Of a stretch of DNA of 64,000 nt, positions 20,661-32,870 are shown piece by piece. The DNA is from Acanthosepion esculentum. Taxonomy: Eukaryota; Mollusca; Cephalopoda; Sepiida; Sepiidae. How positions within the stretch are numbered: position 1 is the stretch's first letter; every line of letters begins with the position of its first letter. Position numbers and translations under genes: made by a program. The notes beneath the pieces are model-generated. The model searched no databases. It was not told where the DNA came from and saw nothing but the letters and a program-made list of their open reading frames with translations. The DNA lies in NCBI GenBank assembly GCA_964036315.1, contig OZ038498.1:4534501-4598500 (forward strand), in the 5' to 3' direction.

Positions 20661-21924
20661 TTTAAAAGCATGTGGCAAATGAGGAAGTTTAAGGTAATGG
20701 TGATATTATTATGGAAAAGCATTGCGACAAAAGTGGACGCTTTAAGTAAACAGGAATGAAAAAGTAACTGTTCTTAAGAATCAGGAGAAACGTAAATAAT
20801 TTTGTCTCCAGAGATGTCAACTCACATTATTAGGAATTGTTTTCAACGGGCAGACGATGTTCACACCTAACACTTGCTAAACTTTCACTTACGCCATGAC
20901 ACTGTTGTGCACACCCCAGTGTTGTTAAGAATGGGTAAATTTTGTCAAATTGTGCTCTGTCTAATGGCTGGTCGCTCGTATCCTAGTATGCCAAACTGAA
21001 TAGGGCAGCTAGCCAATCCCTGGTGTAATGGCCTTCTCAGGCACATCTGTGTTTGTTACAACATCCACGGAGCCCACCTGTAGTTATACTACATATATAC
21101 ATAGTTTATATACATAGTTTATACTGCAAATATGCTTATCGAACCTTAGTTACAATTTCTGGAAATGAGCGCATTATCTGGTGTGATCAACAATCTGAAC
21201 AAGGCCAGTATGAGTAAACCCTCGCTCACGATGACTTGTGACTTCGTGCTAGCAGAACCATCGACGGCTCCCAACCTTACTCACAACACGTGATATGGTT
21301 TTCAAGCACTTTGCAAAGGTGTCGAACACAAGAAGTCACCATCAAGAAGTCACCTTCCTGCCAAATCGACAATGGTGAGATTCGAATCCGGGTTTCATGG
21401 TCAGCCACGTACTCTGTTGCGTTTAGTAATAAGAGAAGTTTAGCTTAGTTTATTTTGTTTTATAGCATATCAACCTCAATGGGATATTTAATGCCGACAA
21501 GATTTTTAGTATGAATGAAATGTGTATCAACATTTTTTTCCAAAATGTATTGCTTGCAATTTTTTCTTTAAATGTACTTGTTCTAACCTAGAAAGGGTTA
21601 CTGAATGAGGAATAACCAAAACGGAGGTTGGAAATGAAATGGTAATCTTTATAACATCAACAAAATACAAAACTCGCCAGTGGCGTGAAGTAGGTAAACC
21701 ACAGCTAGTGGTGGACTACTTAGACACCATATTACCCCCACTTACAATAGTGTCCAACATATTTATGAGGATAGGATATACCTATTAGTGTTTATACGTA
21801 TTCATGGTATTTTTACTATAAAAATCAATTTTTATATTTTTTATTTTTTTCTATATGTATATATATTTCATATATATTTTTATACATTTTTATATTTTTT
21901 AATATTTTTTTCATAGTGTTTTGA
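20661..21924. other. No gene recognised; SINE-tail and B-box fragments
   Basis: GATTCGAATCCGGGTTTC at ~21374 is a B-box-like word. TAGCATATCAACCTCAATGG and ATTTAATGCCGACAAG at ~21465-21500 are the inverse of the SINE 3' tail motif. AT-rich after 21800. Confidence 0.45.
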
Positions 21925-22100
21925 CTCCAGTTTGACCATATTTGCTCGGACCCTAACAGGTGCTATCACATCAGATCAGGGTAGACCTTGGAACACCAGC
22001 AATTAAGAGGTGGTTCCACGCTCTTCAAAACCTCCTGATCAGAGGCCTTGCTGCTTGATGTAGTTTATCGTCATACCCAGGACGAAACGAGAGAAGTCAT
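21925..22100 (-). mobile_element. SINE-like repeat family A, copy 2
   Basis: Inverse of ~10010-10200: CAGGTGCTATCAC, AACACCAGCAATTAAGAGG, TCAAAACCTCCTGATCAGAG and GTAGTTTATCGTCATACCCA. Confidence 0.75.
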
Positions 22101-22461
22101 TAAAATGATGCTCGGCTACTTGTTCGCTTGGGAGCGATATCATCTGTATTGTATTTGTCCATATGACCGAAGAGTCTCGAATAAGATAGAAAAGAGTTGA
22201 ATAGTAATTAAAATGACCGACATGGAGTAAAAAAAAAAAAACTAGTTGTATTTTTAAAGTGGGTTTAATGCGTCGTTATTTTCACTCTGATTTTAAAATT
22301 TTAACTTCCTTTCTCGTTTTCTGAGAAAGTAGCTTCCTTTTCTTGCTATATGTAATCTACCGAAATGTAGTGGGAACGCCCAAAGCAAGAACACAAAGAA
22401 CGTGTTCAACAATCTGAACAACTCTTGGAATTTTAATGATTTCGTTCTCAATATTCTTCTC

Positions 22462-23200
22462 TTATGTGCCGTGTCACTTCAGTCCCCCACAATTTTCTAT
22501 CGCGTATAGTTTTTAGCATTCTTCCTCCTTTTGCTAAGGCTTCCGTCCCATGTTCCGGCATCCATTGAAACAAGCTCGTCAAGTAAGTAGCTCACTGTCT
22601 TCCCCTATCTGTCTTGTCCTCAATATGTCCTGTGAAGGTCTTGTCCTCAATATGTCCTGTGAAAGCACTCTTTCCTCATTATGTGTCTTAGTAATTTTAG
22701 CGGTCTCTTCTTTTCTTTATTCTGGGCATAAGAGTTTTTTTGGGGGGGGGCATTTTCTCTAAAATTTACTTATTGCTTACTCGCTTCGATCATGGAATTC
22801 TCAGTAGCCTTCTGGTAAAACACATTTTTGCTGTTTCAGTCCCCCCCCCCGCCTTCTGTGAGGAGATTGTCCAGCAATCACTGCCATATAAGAGAATAGG
22901 TATCACATAGCAATCCAGCACCCTTTTCTTTGTTTCTAACGATTTTTTTTCTGTTTCTCATTACTTTGCTTAGGTTTTGGAAGACATCTTTCGATAGTCC
23001 ACTGCGTACTTCGGATCTCGGTGTCATATTTTCCAACCTCTGTTAAAACACTTCCCGGGTGTTTAAACATCTGTATTTACTTGATATTGTGATTTTCATC
23101 TTGTGCTTTTTTTCTCTTGCTGATGACCAAACATTATGTCTTCTTCTAATTAACGGCTACTCCTTTTACTTGTTTGTTAATTGAATACAGAAAAACCAAC
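22462..23200 (-). mobile_element. RTE-like LINE relic
   Basis: On the plus strand it reads GTGCCGTGTCACTTCAG, TGTTCCGGCATCCATTG, TCAATATGTCCTGTGAAGG, GAGGAGATTGTCCAGCAATC, GGAAGACATCTTTCGATAG and CTGATGACCAAACATTATGT. These are the inverse of the C-terminal and 3' blocks of the element at 35465-36545 and 61745-62520. Many frameshifts. An internal ~25-bp duplication (TCCTCAATATGTCCTGTGAA twice) lies near 22617-22660. Confidence 0.8.
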
Positions 23201-25082
23201 GATTCTATTTTTCGAAGATACTTTCATCCGTTATAACTGTATGTATATCATATGCTATTTTTTATTTCTCTCTCCCTATTAGAAGATTCACCGTTTACGT
23301 GTTCGTTCGTTTAGCGCCTTGTCCATTTAAGATCAAGACTCAGATTAGCGCATGCGCGCTCATATGCAGATGTCGCCATTATTTACATGACAACGTTTTT
23401 ACCTTCCGAAGAAGGAATTGGAATATAGCAAACTTAACACCCGCATTATTATTTATTCATTTGGATTTCCACCATAAATCCGCCAGCACTAATGTCGATG
23501 AAGAAGACGCCAAATCTTTCTGATTAGCTTGTCTCAGCTGTAAAAATGAGTTTTGAAAAATATGCAATGAATATTATGTTGGTGTAGCGCCTTGATGTCA
23601 TCGCCATGTCTGCCGAGAAGCCATATCGTCGAAAAGAAATAGCCTCAAGTCAATGAAATCCTATTTCCACAATGCATTTTCTGTTTTTATTAGTAGTAGT
23701 AGCATTGATTATGATTTTCTATTCACAAAGAAGGTTTCAAAAACATCTTCAAAGATAAGGAAAGAAATGGAAAGAAAGAGACAGAACAAATGTAACAAGA
23801 GTAGAAAAAAGATTGTGAACGAGAGAAAGAAAAAGAAAGAAATTCTCTGAGTATTTTTGCAGTCAATAACTCCGATGTCTATGTTAGATCATCAGAAGAA
23901 AATTCCAAGTGGATGGTGAAAAAGAAAATTACTTCCAATAAGAAAACAAAAAAAATCCTCACATATAAAATCACCCGTGATATGAGGAGAAATCGGCATA
24001 ATTGTCAACACATCTTTTTTTCTATTGTAAACTCATATTCTGGTTTATTATAATTTATCTTACTAACGATTCAATTATTTTTAGTTAGTGTCATCTGTAT
24101 TAAAAACTTAAGACAACTCAAGTCCAGCTTTGATAAATCTATACTGCACTCGGCACGTGGAATCTGTCATACGATAAACTAGGTACCTACAATAATTTGC
24201 TAAAAAAAACAGTATAGCATGATGATAAAAGGCTCCAAACTTAAAAACAAAGTTTTAACCTCAAAATGTTTATGTTATTATTAAGAGGAAAGAACAAAGT
24301 ATTTTTTAATTATGTTTTAAAAAGATTTTCCTCTTTTATAACACGTTCTAAATTTGGCTCAAAAATTTCGGGGGTTTTTGTCAACTTTGTACGACTTATG
24401 GTAATGAACATTTATAGTGTAGCAGTTTCCAATGTAAAACACATTAATTTGGAAATCTTGCAGAAATCAAATAATTGTCTGATTTTAATGAAACTTTCGG
24501 ACCTTATTCAAAAATGAATTAATTTATTTTTGAAATTTTTATTTTTAGAAAATCTTAATAAAAATATTATTTTTTCATCAGTTAAAACACCAACTTAGTT
24601 TTATGAAATTTTCTAGATTTTCAAATAGTTCGCAAATTGTTTTATATTACTTATAGGCAGTACTTCTTGGAGAAAGTAAATCATCAATTTTTTTCACAAC
24701 TACTCCCAACTTTTTAAAAATCTGCTTCAAATCGTAAAATAAAAACTGCAATAAAACTATCTAATTAGATAATTAGATAGACTTTTATAAATAATATACA
24801 TTAAGGGCATTATTGTCTGAAGAAAAAAAATTTCGATGAATAATTAACTTTTACAAGAATTGTTTGCATGTTTCTTTAATTTTTCAAGAATCGTTTTCAC
24901 TTTTCTTCTAGTTTAAAACAATGTTTTAAATTTTTTCCAAACAGAGTACAATGTAGGTTATTAAGTTATTAATTGAAGACTATATTTAATAAGCGAAAAC
25001 TAAAATCTTAATACAAATCATACTCCCAAAAATTTTTACCGTAATTAAAGATATTTTTGTGCATCAAAATGTCATATTTTTT
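23201..25082. other. AT-rich, no gene recognised
   Basis: Short plus-strand frames (23299-23523, 23653-23850, 24266-24517) without recognisable domains. A small palindrome (CTATCTAATTAGATAATTAGATAG) lies near 24758-24781. Confidence 0.4.
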
Positions 25083-25974
25083 TAGTATGGTGTATCGTTA
25101 GTGATATTATGGTTAAAAGGTCATGTGTTTCCAGGTTTGCCCACCTTAGAGAAAATAAAGGTTTTCGGCTGCGAGAAATCCTTTCATTTCACTTCCGTCT
25201 TTCATCGTCCCTTCGTTTCGATAGATTTCTTTTTAAATCTTCAAGGGATGATTTCTAAAGTTTTTTTTTCCTATTTCACTAAATATTTTTAATTTTGCTA
25301 TGAATTCATCATATTTTATATAGTGTGTATACTTTTCATAGTGTGTCATGCATAATTTATTTTATTTAATAGATTTTTTTTACTTAGTTAAGAAAAAGAA
25401 TTTGTTTTTAGTTTAAGTTTCTCTTCTTTTTTGAAAGTTAAATAAAATAACTTTAACAATTCATAACCATCAAAGTATAGCAATTAATAATAAAGAATAT
25501 AAATATATTATCTCAGTTAAAAATTTAATAACTGGGAGTGAGTTAATAATTTAATTTTTAATTCAATAACTGAGATAATATAATTAAAATTATTATATTA
25601 TCTCGGTTTATATTCAAATATTTAATAATTAAGAGTGAGATAGTCATTAAATTATCTCATTCTCAGTTATTAAATTAAAAATTAAATTGAGATAATAAAA
25701 TTATCTCATTTATCAATTTAAGCAATTAATTATTAATATAATAATAATTTTATTAGCTATTATCTCAGTTATTAAAAATGTAATAACTTAATGTAATATT
25801 AATAATTAATAAAATTATTTATCATCATCTTAGCTATTAAATAATGAAATACCATTATAGAGATAACTCAGTAATGTAAGAAATTTTTGTAGTATTTTAA
25901 ATTATTATAAGAAACGAAAAAAAAGTTCTTAGAATTCATAAAATTATGTCAATTCTGGTACACCATACTAAACC
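25083..25974. mobile_element. Putative ~890-bp inverted-repeat element, AT-rich core
   Basis: TTTAGTATGGTGTATC at the left and GGTACACCATACTAAACC at the right are inverted. The interior (25480-25870) holds at least six alternating copies of TTATCTCAGTTATTAAA and its inverse, which would fold extensively. No transposase seen. Confidence 0.5.
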
Positions 25975-26582
25975 TGCCAACACATTCAGCCATCAAATTA
26001 TCGATGGAGACGTGAAAATAACAAGACCCCAAGGTCAAGAAATGTTTGTCTGGAAGATTTTATGCTATAAGTAAAAGTGATATTTGTTTCAGAACTGATT
26101 AATTTAACTTTAAATTTGCTAATTTTATGAAAGTAATGTTTCAGCAATGTATATTTTATTTTAGCGGGATTTTCAAAACCGAAAAAAATAAGATTTACTT
26201 ATATTTCTCTGAAAAAGTTTTTAAAAATGGCCGTTTCGATTGGTTTTTCGGAAGAATCGATAAAAATCATTCAAATTTTTATTTGAAATTCTCCACAATA
26301 TTTGTTTTTTCTAGAATAAAAAATTTAATCCTTTAGCTTTCAATTGAAGCTGCGGAAAAACATTCAAACGGATTTTTCCTTTACGAAAAATACATTTAAA
26401 CCTTAAGTATACGAATTTTTAAAGGTACCTACGATAAACGGATTAATTTCTTAATTTCAATTTCATCATTTTATAAAGAAAAGTAAATCTAACAATTCAG
26501 ATTAAATACGATAATATGACGCTTTGTGTTTAGATGATGCATAATCTAAAATATTCAAATTTACATTATTTGAAGATAGATA
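25975..26582. other. AT-rich, nothing recognised
   Basis: A 69-codon plus-strand frame at 26127-26336 has no recognisable features. Confidence 0.4.
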
Positions 26583-26851
26583 GATGGTAGTATTGTAAGG
26601 GGGTTAATAATTTTAAGTGTTAGTTTCTTAAAGAAAACATCTATGAATATCCAAGCTGTTCATTTATTATTGTTTCATACAAACACGTTGCATATATCAG
26701 AACAAAAATGGCGACGTGGGAAGTTTTTCCATCATTCACTGACATATAAGAGGATAGGTATCATATATCAATTAAGCACATATGTATGTTTATATAATGT
26801 GTATGTATGTATATCTATCTATCTCAGATCGTTCGTTTATCTATCTATGTA

Positions 26852-26920
<69 letters not shown>

Positions 26921-27249
26921 CAGTCTGTTTATGTATCTATTTCCGCCTATTCATCTATCTATATCAGTATGCACATATCTTTCTATTCATCTATATATTT
27001 CAGTCTTTCCATTTATGTATGTATCTCGGCCTGTTTTTGCCTTCTGCGAGGCTATCAAAAAACTGCAAAACATTTTTTGATATTTCCTTTCACTGAAAAT
27101 CACCAGCTCTCAGATGATAGGTTTATAATAAGGTTAATAATTTTAAGAGTTTGTTTCTTAAAGAAAACATCTATCAATATCCAGGTTATGCACTTATTAC
27201 TGTTTCACACAAACAAGTTGCATTTAGTGATAAAATAAAACATGGCGAC
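26583..27249 (+). repeat. Two ~135-bp direct repeats around (TA)n and TATC tracts
   Basis: GGTTAATAATTTTAAG, TTTCTTAAAGAAAACATCTA, CAATATCCA, TTATT.CTGTTTCA and ACAAAAATGGCGAC (or AAACATGGCGAC) occur at 26603-26716 and 27131-27249. Between them is (TA)n at 26854-26919 in TATC-rich sequence. A diverged third copy lies at 28565-28692. Confidence 0.8.
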
Positions 27250-27334
27250 TATTTTATCTTTGGAAAATAATCCCGAGATAATTTATTTCCATTTTATTTT
27301 CATTTCTATTTATCGAGTTGCTAAGACAATTTAA

Positions 27335-27376
27335 TAAAAACTCTCTCTCTCTCCTCTCTCTCTCCCCCTCTCTCTC
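27335..27376. repeat. (CT)n microsatellite
   Basis: Short interrupted CT tract. Confidence 0.9.
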
Positions 27377-27454
27377 CATTTATAAGCAGGCAATTTAAGC
27401 TTTAAAACAAATGATATTTTCCTCAACAATGAACACACACACACATATAGTTGA

Positions 27455-27700
27455 AATGGAGACATGTAACCGTAGGTTCTATGATAATAGTTTCTTCTAT
27501 CGCAGTTCTCGCTTGTCGAAGTCTCGTCCAGCTTCTTGAAGCCCAGTCAAAAATTTAAATGCAATGTCAAAAGTTATCTCCTGTCTACTTCCTGGTCTTT
27601 TATTGTTCTTAATATGTTTTTTTTTCTCATATTCCCTACTATTCGGCAACCATTTGCGTCTTAGGGATTTTATTGCCTTGCTTGGAGGGAAATGATCAAA
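27455..27700 (+). mobile_element. CR1-like LINE 3' fragment
   Basis: CATGTAACCGTAGGTTCTAT...AATAGTTTCTTCTATCGC corresponds to the codons for CNRKFYANS.F seen in the copy at 39340-40290. It ends with GGGATTTTATTGCCTTGCTT, then GGAGGGAAATGAT. Confidence 0.85.
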
Positions 27701-27751
27701 AGAAATTTATATGCTATTTAAATGTCTTTAAATGATCCAAGAATAGGGGTG

Positions 27752-27798
<47 letters not shown>

Positions 27799-27873
27799 CA
27801 GACAGATAGATAAGGATTAGATAGATAGATAGATATATAGATAGATAGATAGATAGATAAGAATAAGGATTAG

Positions 27874-27937
<64 letters not shown>

Positions 27938-27947
27938 GAATAATGAT

Positions 27948-28006
<59 letters not shown>

Positions 28007-28057
28007 GAATAAGGATGAGATAGATAGATAGATAGATAAGAATAAGGATTAGTTAGT

Positions 28058-28104
<47 letters not shown>

Positions 28105-28115
28105 GAATAAGGATG

Positions 28116-28169
<54 letters not shown>

Positions 28170-28237
28170 GAATAAGGATTAGATAGATAGATAGACAGAT
28201 AAGAATAAGGATGAGATAGATAGATAAGAATAAGGAT

Positions 28238-28288
<51 letters not shown>

Positions 28289-28300
28289 AGAATAAGGATG

Positions 28301-28342
<42 letters not shown>

Positions 28343-28353
28343 GAATAAGGATG

Positions 28354-28399
<46 letters not shown>

Positions 28400-28434
28400 G
28401 AATAAGGATTAGATAGATAGATAAGAATAAGGAT

Positions 28435-28469
<35 letters not shown>

Positions 28470-28528
28470 GAATAAGGATGAGATAGATAGATAGATAAGA
28501 ATAAGACTGAGGTAGATATCTAGATAGA
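27752..28528. repeat. ~780-bp (GATA)n array with higher-order AAGAATAAGGAT spacer
   Basis: GATA runs of 4-12 units separated about a dozen times by ATAAGAATAAGGATTAGATA or its GAGATA variant. The spacer is conserved, so the array is a two-level satellite rather than a simple microsatellite. Confidence 0.97.
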
Positions 28529-28564
28529 TTTGAACAACTTGAGATAAAAAGAAAGCGCAATGAG

Positions 28565-28692
28565 AATAATAGGTTTAAGCGTTCCTTTCTTTATTTGGTG
28601 AAGAAAATAAGAACGAATAGCCAAATTATGTAATTACTGCTGTTTCCCATAAACAGACAGAATTTGATGACAGGAAGAACAAACATGGCGAA
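28565..28692 (+). repeat. Diverged third copy of the ~135-bp repeat
   Basis: TTATGTAATTACTGCTGTTT, CCCATAAACAGAC, TTTGATGACAGG and AACAAACATGGCGAACATTT match the order of blocks at 27185-27249. Confidence 0.6.
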
Positions 28693-28839
28693 CATTTTAA
28701 GTATCTTTGAAAAATCATTCTGACTGAAGTTATTCATGCTTTACTTTCGTTTTTGTTTTTCCTAATTTAATAAATCACCTGCTACGTTACTTTCCTCGTT
28801 CACACTGTCTATTTCCCCCTCCCTCCTTCTCTCGCACGT

Positions 28840-28841
<2 letters not shown>

Positions 28842-28909
<68 letters not shown>
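28842..28909. repeat. (CT)n microsatellite
   Basis: About 33 uninterrupted CT units within a longer pyrimidine-rich stretch to ~28960. Confidence 0.97.
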
Positions 28910-28912
<3 letters not shown>

Positions 28913-29006
28913 CCTCTCTAATCCCCTCTTACATCCTCTCTCTCTTTCTCTTGCTCTGTTCCATTACTGTTTAGAATCTTTCATTTAAATTTCTTTTTTG
29001 AAATTA

Positions 29007-29055
29007 AGGACTTAAGGAGATGACGACAGGAAGTGTCTCCATCTCCTTAAGTCCT
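29007..29055. repeat. 16-bp inverted repeat
   Basis: AGGACTTAAGGAGATG (29007-29022) and CATCTCCTTAAGTCCT (29040-29055) are exact reverse complements around a 17-base loop. Confidence 0.88.
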
Positions 29056-29676
29056 CATTTTTCATTTCTGTTTTCAGTCTGCTTTGGCAATTTGACAATC
29101 GAAGTGAAAATGAAAGAAACAAAGCTCTAACAAATATCATACAAAAATCAAAATAAAACCTGTAAAAATTAAGCGTTTCTGAAAACTGTAGCATCGTACC
29201 TTAGACCACCACACCTGGTTGGGTTTCAATTTGCCGCTTATTCGATCATGGCTGTGGCTGGATGTCACAAAAAGTAGCGTGATCGAAAAGTGACCCCGTT
29301 GTCGAAAAATCGGAGACAACGAAAAATAATTCAAATGATCATTCTGGTTTATTCAGGTGCTTCAACACTGTGACTGGACGGCTGCTAGTATACTTTCGAA
29401 AATGAGGGAAAGAGTGTCAAATACGGCTCACTCCTCATAATGCTGATACCCCTGTGGACTCTGAGAACTGGTCAAACGTTTCCTCATCCTTCCTGCACCC
29501 AGCCCACATTCGTCCCAGTATTTAGAAGTTGAAGTAAAGTTAGAAAGCGAACAATGGTAAATAATTCTTCTGTCTATGATTCTAGAGCTATTGACAACTA
29601 TTATAATATAACGACATTAGGTTACTAGATTGTTACGGGATTTATCTGTTCGTTGAATTGGGGGGTTGTGTGTTGG

Positions 29677-29680
<4 letters not shown>
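29056..29680. other. Unrecognised sequence
   Basis: No family or gene recognised. Confidence 0.4.

Positions 29681-29755
<75 letters not shown>
29681..29755. repeat. (TA)n microsatellite
   Basis: About 37 TA units. Confidence 0.98.
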
Positions 29756-29757
<2 letters not shown>

Positions 29758-29876
29758 ATAGATTAGAATGGATAACATTATTATTATTATTGTTGTTGCA
29801 TGATATTTTTCAAACAAAAATCAATGTAGTTTTAGCATTATGAAGTGTGTGACACGTGGTTCTTTAAAAAATAGGG

Positions 29877-30172
29877 ATGTGCGGATGGTATAATGCATAG
29901 CGGCTTGAAGTAAGAAGTTGGAGAGCCGAGTTCGAATTCCAGTCGGTATGAATCCATCTCTCCCCCCTCCCAGCTATAGGGTAAATAGTAGAATTTGTAT
30001 CTAGAAAAGATCATTGTTATTCTCAAAAGAAAGCAATATTTACTCACAAAAAATTATTATTCTTACAATCCAAAATAAGTGTCGGATTTAAATAACCGAC
30101 AAAGATGTTTTTAATTGATTTGTTTTTTATCGATTAACAATAAAGGGTTGATAAGCCATAAAAAACAAATAA
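29877..30172 (+). mobile_element. Full-length tRNA-derived SINE with conserved 3' tail
   Basis: tRNA head: GGATGTGCGGATGGTATAAT (A-box region) and GAGTTCGAATTCCAGTCGG (B box) at ~29925-29946. Body: CCCTCCCAGCTATAGGGTAA. Tail: GATTTAAATAACCGACAAAG and AGGGTTGATAAGCCATAAAA. The same tail closes several SINEs here. Length ~295 bp. Confidence 0.85.
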
Positions 30173-30935
30173 CTCAAAAACATGTTTGAGGAGTAAGAAG
30201 TTCACTGGAAGGGAAATGAGATACGTCTTGTCACTACGGCATCCCGTAGGTGGAAAGCGAAAGAAGAGAGAAAGACCATTTTGAGCCCTTTCCTTTTATT
30301 CTTCTTTATACAACGCCTCCTAGCGACGTTTGACTTCCTCTGGCGGACAAGGTGAGATAATCACACAATAGCGATAATGTTGAGACATTAACGATATCAT
30401 TTCTAGTGAAAAAAAAATCCCACAATTATGAGTAAGATAATACACGCCCAAAGCAGTCTCCCTTTGGGGGAAGCCTCAAGCCTCCTCATTAAGGAGTCTG
30501 GAGTGACGGACTTTTGGGTTTAGTTAATTTTAGCACCTCAAAACCAAACTGGTTTTAGTTTTGAGGAGCGTAGCTTTATGTAACAAACAGAATTTCAAAT
30601 ATGTTTAGTGATCTGTTTCGTTTTTGCTTCACATCATTCTCTCTATATAGAATATTTTATATTTTAACAGTTCGTCGGTCTAGTTTGGGAAAACTTGTCT
30701 AACCACTTCACTTGAGTGAACTCAATCACGCTAGGGCTTCAAATTGTGAATAACTCTCGTTCTTAAAAAAGCCTCTCCCACTATTTGCATAGAAAATACT
30801 TGTGCAAGCAAACAAACAAAAATAGCAAGCTACGGTAACACGTAAGAGAAATAATCTCATATTTAATCAGTGGGTGGAGTGCAAAAAAAAGTTCTATTTT
30901 AGAAGCCTTTTTTTTTTTTCAGGGGAATATTTACT
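30173..30935. other. Unrecognised sequence
   Basis: Non-repetitive by eye. No coding frame of note. Confidence 0.4.
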
Positions 30936-31160
30936 CATGGATGTGTGGGTGGCGGTAAATAGAATCAACAAGACAAAGTTTTGACTTTGCATTCACTTCG
31001 CACTAATAGCCTTGGAAAAGATATGAGTACATCTCTCCTTTCTCCAATTGCAGACCCAAATAATATTTTAGCATTGTTAGGGTAACAAGTCTAGAACAAT
31101 AACATAAAATCCTAAACTGTAGAGAAGGTAATGGGGAATCAATTCACTGTCTTTCCCAAG
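30936..31160 (+). mobile_element. Decayed SINE
   Basis: GGATGTGTGGGTGGCGGTAA head-like start, then GCATTCACTTCGCACTAATA, GCCTTGGAAAAGATATGAGT and CATCTCTCCTTTCTCCAATT, the family body in order. The B box is lost. Confidence 0.65.
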
Positions 31161-31295
31161 GTTAATCACAGCAAATATGAATTTTAAAAAATTATGAATT
31201 GCTGTAATCACCAACGTCCTGAACAGACAAGTTAGTGTTGGAAGACATTACTATTTCTTTTTATTAGTACTGTATTTAAACTAGCAACAATTTCA

Positions 31296-31666
31296 AGGTT
31301 ATTTTTTTAACAACTTCGCCCCAAGCAAGGCAGTAAAGTCACTAGGTCACAAGGGGGGGTGCTGGGTGTGGCAGGGTTAGAAACAGAAACAAGGAGCAAG
31401 AACAAAAGAAGAAGATTCAGGAGGACAGAAAATAGCGTTGGCATTGCATTTAAATTTTTGCAGATTAAAGTTGGAAAGCATGGAGCCGGAAGCGAGTTCC
31501 ACAAGCGAGTAGTGCCAGAGAAGAAACTGTTAGCATAAAACTTACGGTTACATCTAGCCAACTTAACTGTAAATTGGTGAGACCTCGTCGCCTGTCTAAT
31601 ACTGCGCTTAAATTCGAAGTCTAGGCACCATAACGAAGAGCTCATTCGAACAATTACCATGAAAAT
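31296..31666 (-). mobile_element. CR1-like LINE C-terminal/3' fragment
   Basis: Minus-strand codons give ATRSHQFTVKLARCNRKFYA and NSFFSGTTRLWNSLPAPCFP, then the 3' end (inverse of CTTCGCCCCAAGCAAGGCAG). 5' truncated. Confidence 0.88.
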
Positions 31667-32099
31667 CGCCCACGTCCTGAAGGGACACGATACATAGAAG
31701 AAGGTCGTCTCGTCTCTACTTTGTCGTAAATATTCAGTTCCTTATGGTGTCAGAGAGGATCCCCAGACGAGGCTCTGTTGAAAGGCAGAGTCTCGTCTCG
31801 GGAAACAGCTATCCGAAGCAATTTTATACGCGGGGTCTACGGGAAGGTTTTGGCTGATCCTACAGGCTCAAATAGCCCACATTAAATTCGGCCTTGTGCC
31901 ACACCTGACTGCGTGGGGCGGTTGGTAGATATCCTGCAGTTGGAGATTTATTTTGGAATTCACTTGACTCACTTCTCGCAGTTGACTAATTCTTCGACGC
32001 GCCGCTGGTGAATCTTATATGTGTTGTTCTTGTCTTAAGTATTATCGTTCATTACCAACCTTTGTGTGATTATTCTATTCAGTAATCTTCCCTAGGTTA
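31667..32099. other. RTE-like 3' tail stub and unrecognised sequence
   Basis: CGCCCACGTCCTGAAGGGAC, ACGATACATAGAAGAAG at 31669-31705 is the plus-strand 3' end of the RTE-like LINE, only ~40 bp long. A hairpin (AGACGAGGCTCTG against CAGAGTCTCGTCT, one mismatch) lies at ~31763-31797. The rest is unassigned. Confidence 0.55.
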
Positions 32100-32411
32100 C
32101 AACAGTTACTGAGTGTGGAAGAGTTAGAAACAGGCACAATGCTAAGGAGCAAGAAGAAAAGAAAGTGTAATCAGGACAGCAGCAGATATCGAGTGACATT
32201 GCATTTAAATTTTTGGCAGATTAAAGTGAGAAATGCGAGAAAACAAACTGTTAGCATAGAATTTACGATTACCTCTTCTAGCCAGCTCTATTTTAAATTG
32301 GTGAGAACTAGTCACCAGTCTACTACTGCGCTTAAATTCGAAGAGTCTAGGCACCATAGCGAAGAGCTCATTCGAAAAATTACCATGAAAGTATTTATAA
32401 AAAAAAGGCAA
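32100..32411 (-). mobile_element. CR1-like LINE C-terminal/3' fragment
   Basis: Minus-strand peptide FFYKYFHGNFSNELFAMVPR, LFEFKRSSRLVTSSHQF and NRKFYANSLFSR. The 3' part is internally deleted relative to 31296-31666. Both copies lie just upstream of the LHFPL acceptor side in the same orientation as the gene. Confidence 0.85.
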
Positions 32412-32540
32412 AGGCTCGGTCGTACTATAGTGCTAATATATAAAGAAGGAAAAGAGCATTCACAAAGAATGTCTATAATCACAACTTGCACAATGTTTTT
32501 GCTGCCCAAACTTTTTCAGTTATTACTAAATTCTTTGGAT

Positions 32541-32870
32541 GCACGTGTAATGATAGCAGATCGGAATGAGATGTCGGTGAGCCAAATTCGAATCCCAGTC
32601 GCATTCCTTACATTCACTTACGACAAATTCCTTTGGAAAAGGTTTGAATCCAATATTCTCTCTCCAGCTATAGTAGAACAAAGTGGGCTCTTTAGCCTTG
32701 AATGTCAACCAGCTTAAGAGAAAGACAACTCTGAATTCTAAACTAACTCGGAACCCCCACTACCAATAGGTTAAACACTAGAGGAGATTTCAGCCTTGGT
32801 TGGCAACCAATGTAGGTGAAGGACAACTCTGCATTCATTAAATGCATGTAACCCTGGCGAAGCACATACT
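32541..32870 (+). mobile_element. SINE with partly duplicated body
   Basis: AATTCGAATCCCAGTCGCAT (B box), TTACATTCACTTACGAC, TTTGGAAAAGGTTTGAATCC and AAGACAACTCTGAATTCTAA. A second copy of the later body (TTCAGCCTTGGTTGGCAACC, GAAGGACAACTCTGCATTC) follows at ~32788-32840. Confidence 0.8.

Noticed and set aside
27752..28528. CRISPR-like array of repeats and spacers
   Set aside because: Spacers are themselves GATA microsatellite and the host is eukaryotic.
32115..32717. 200-residue plus-strand ORF
   Set aside because: Antisense to a CR1-like LINE fragment and then runs into a SINE. No conserved domain.
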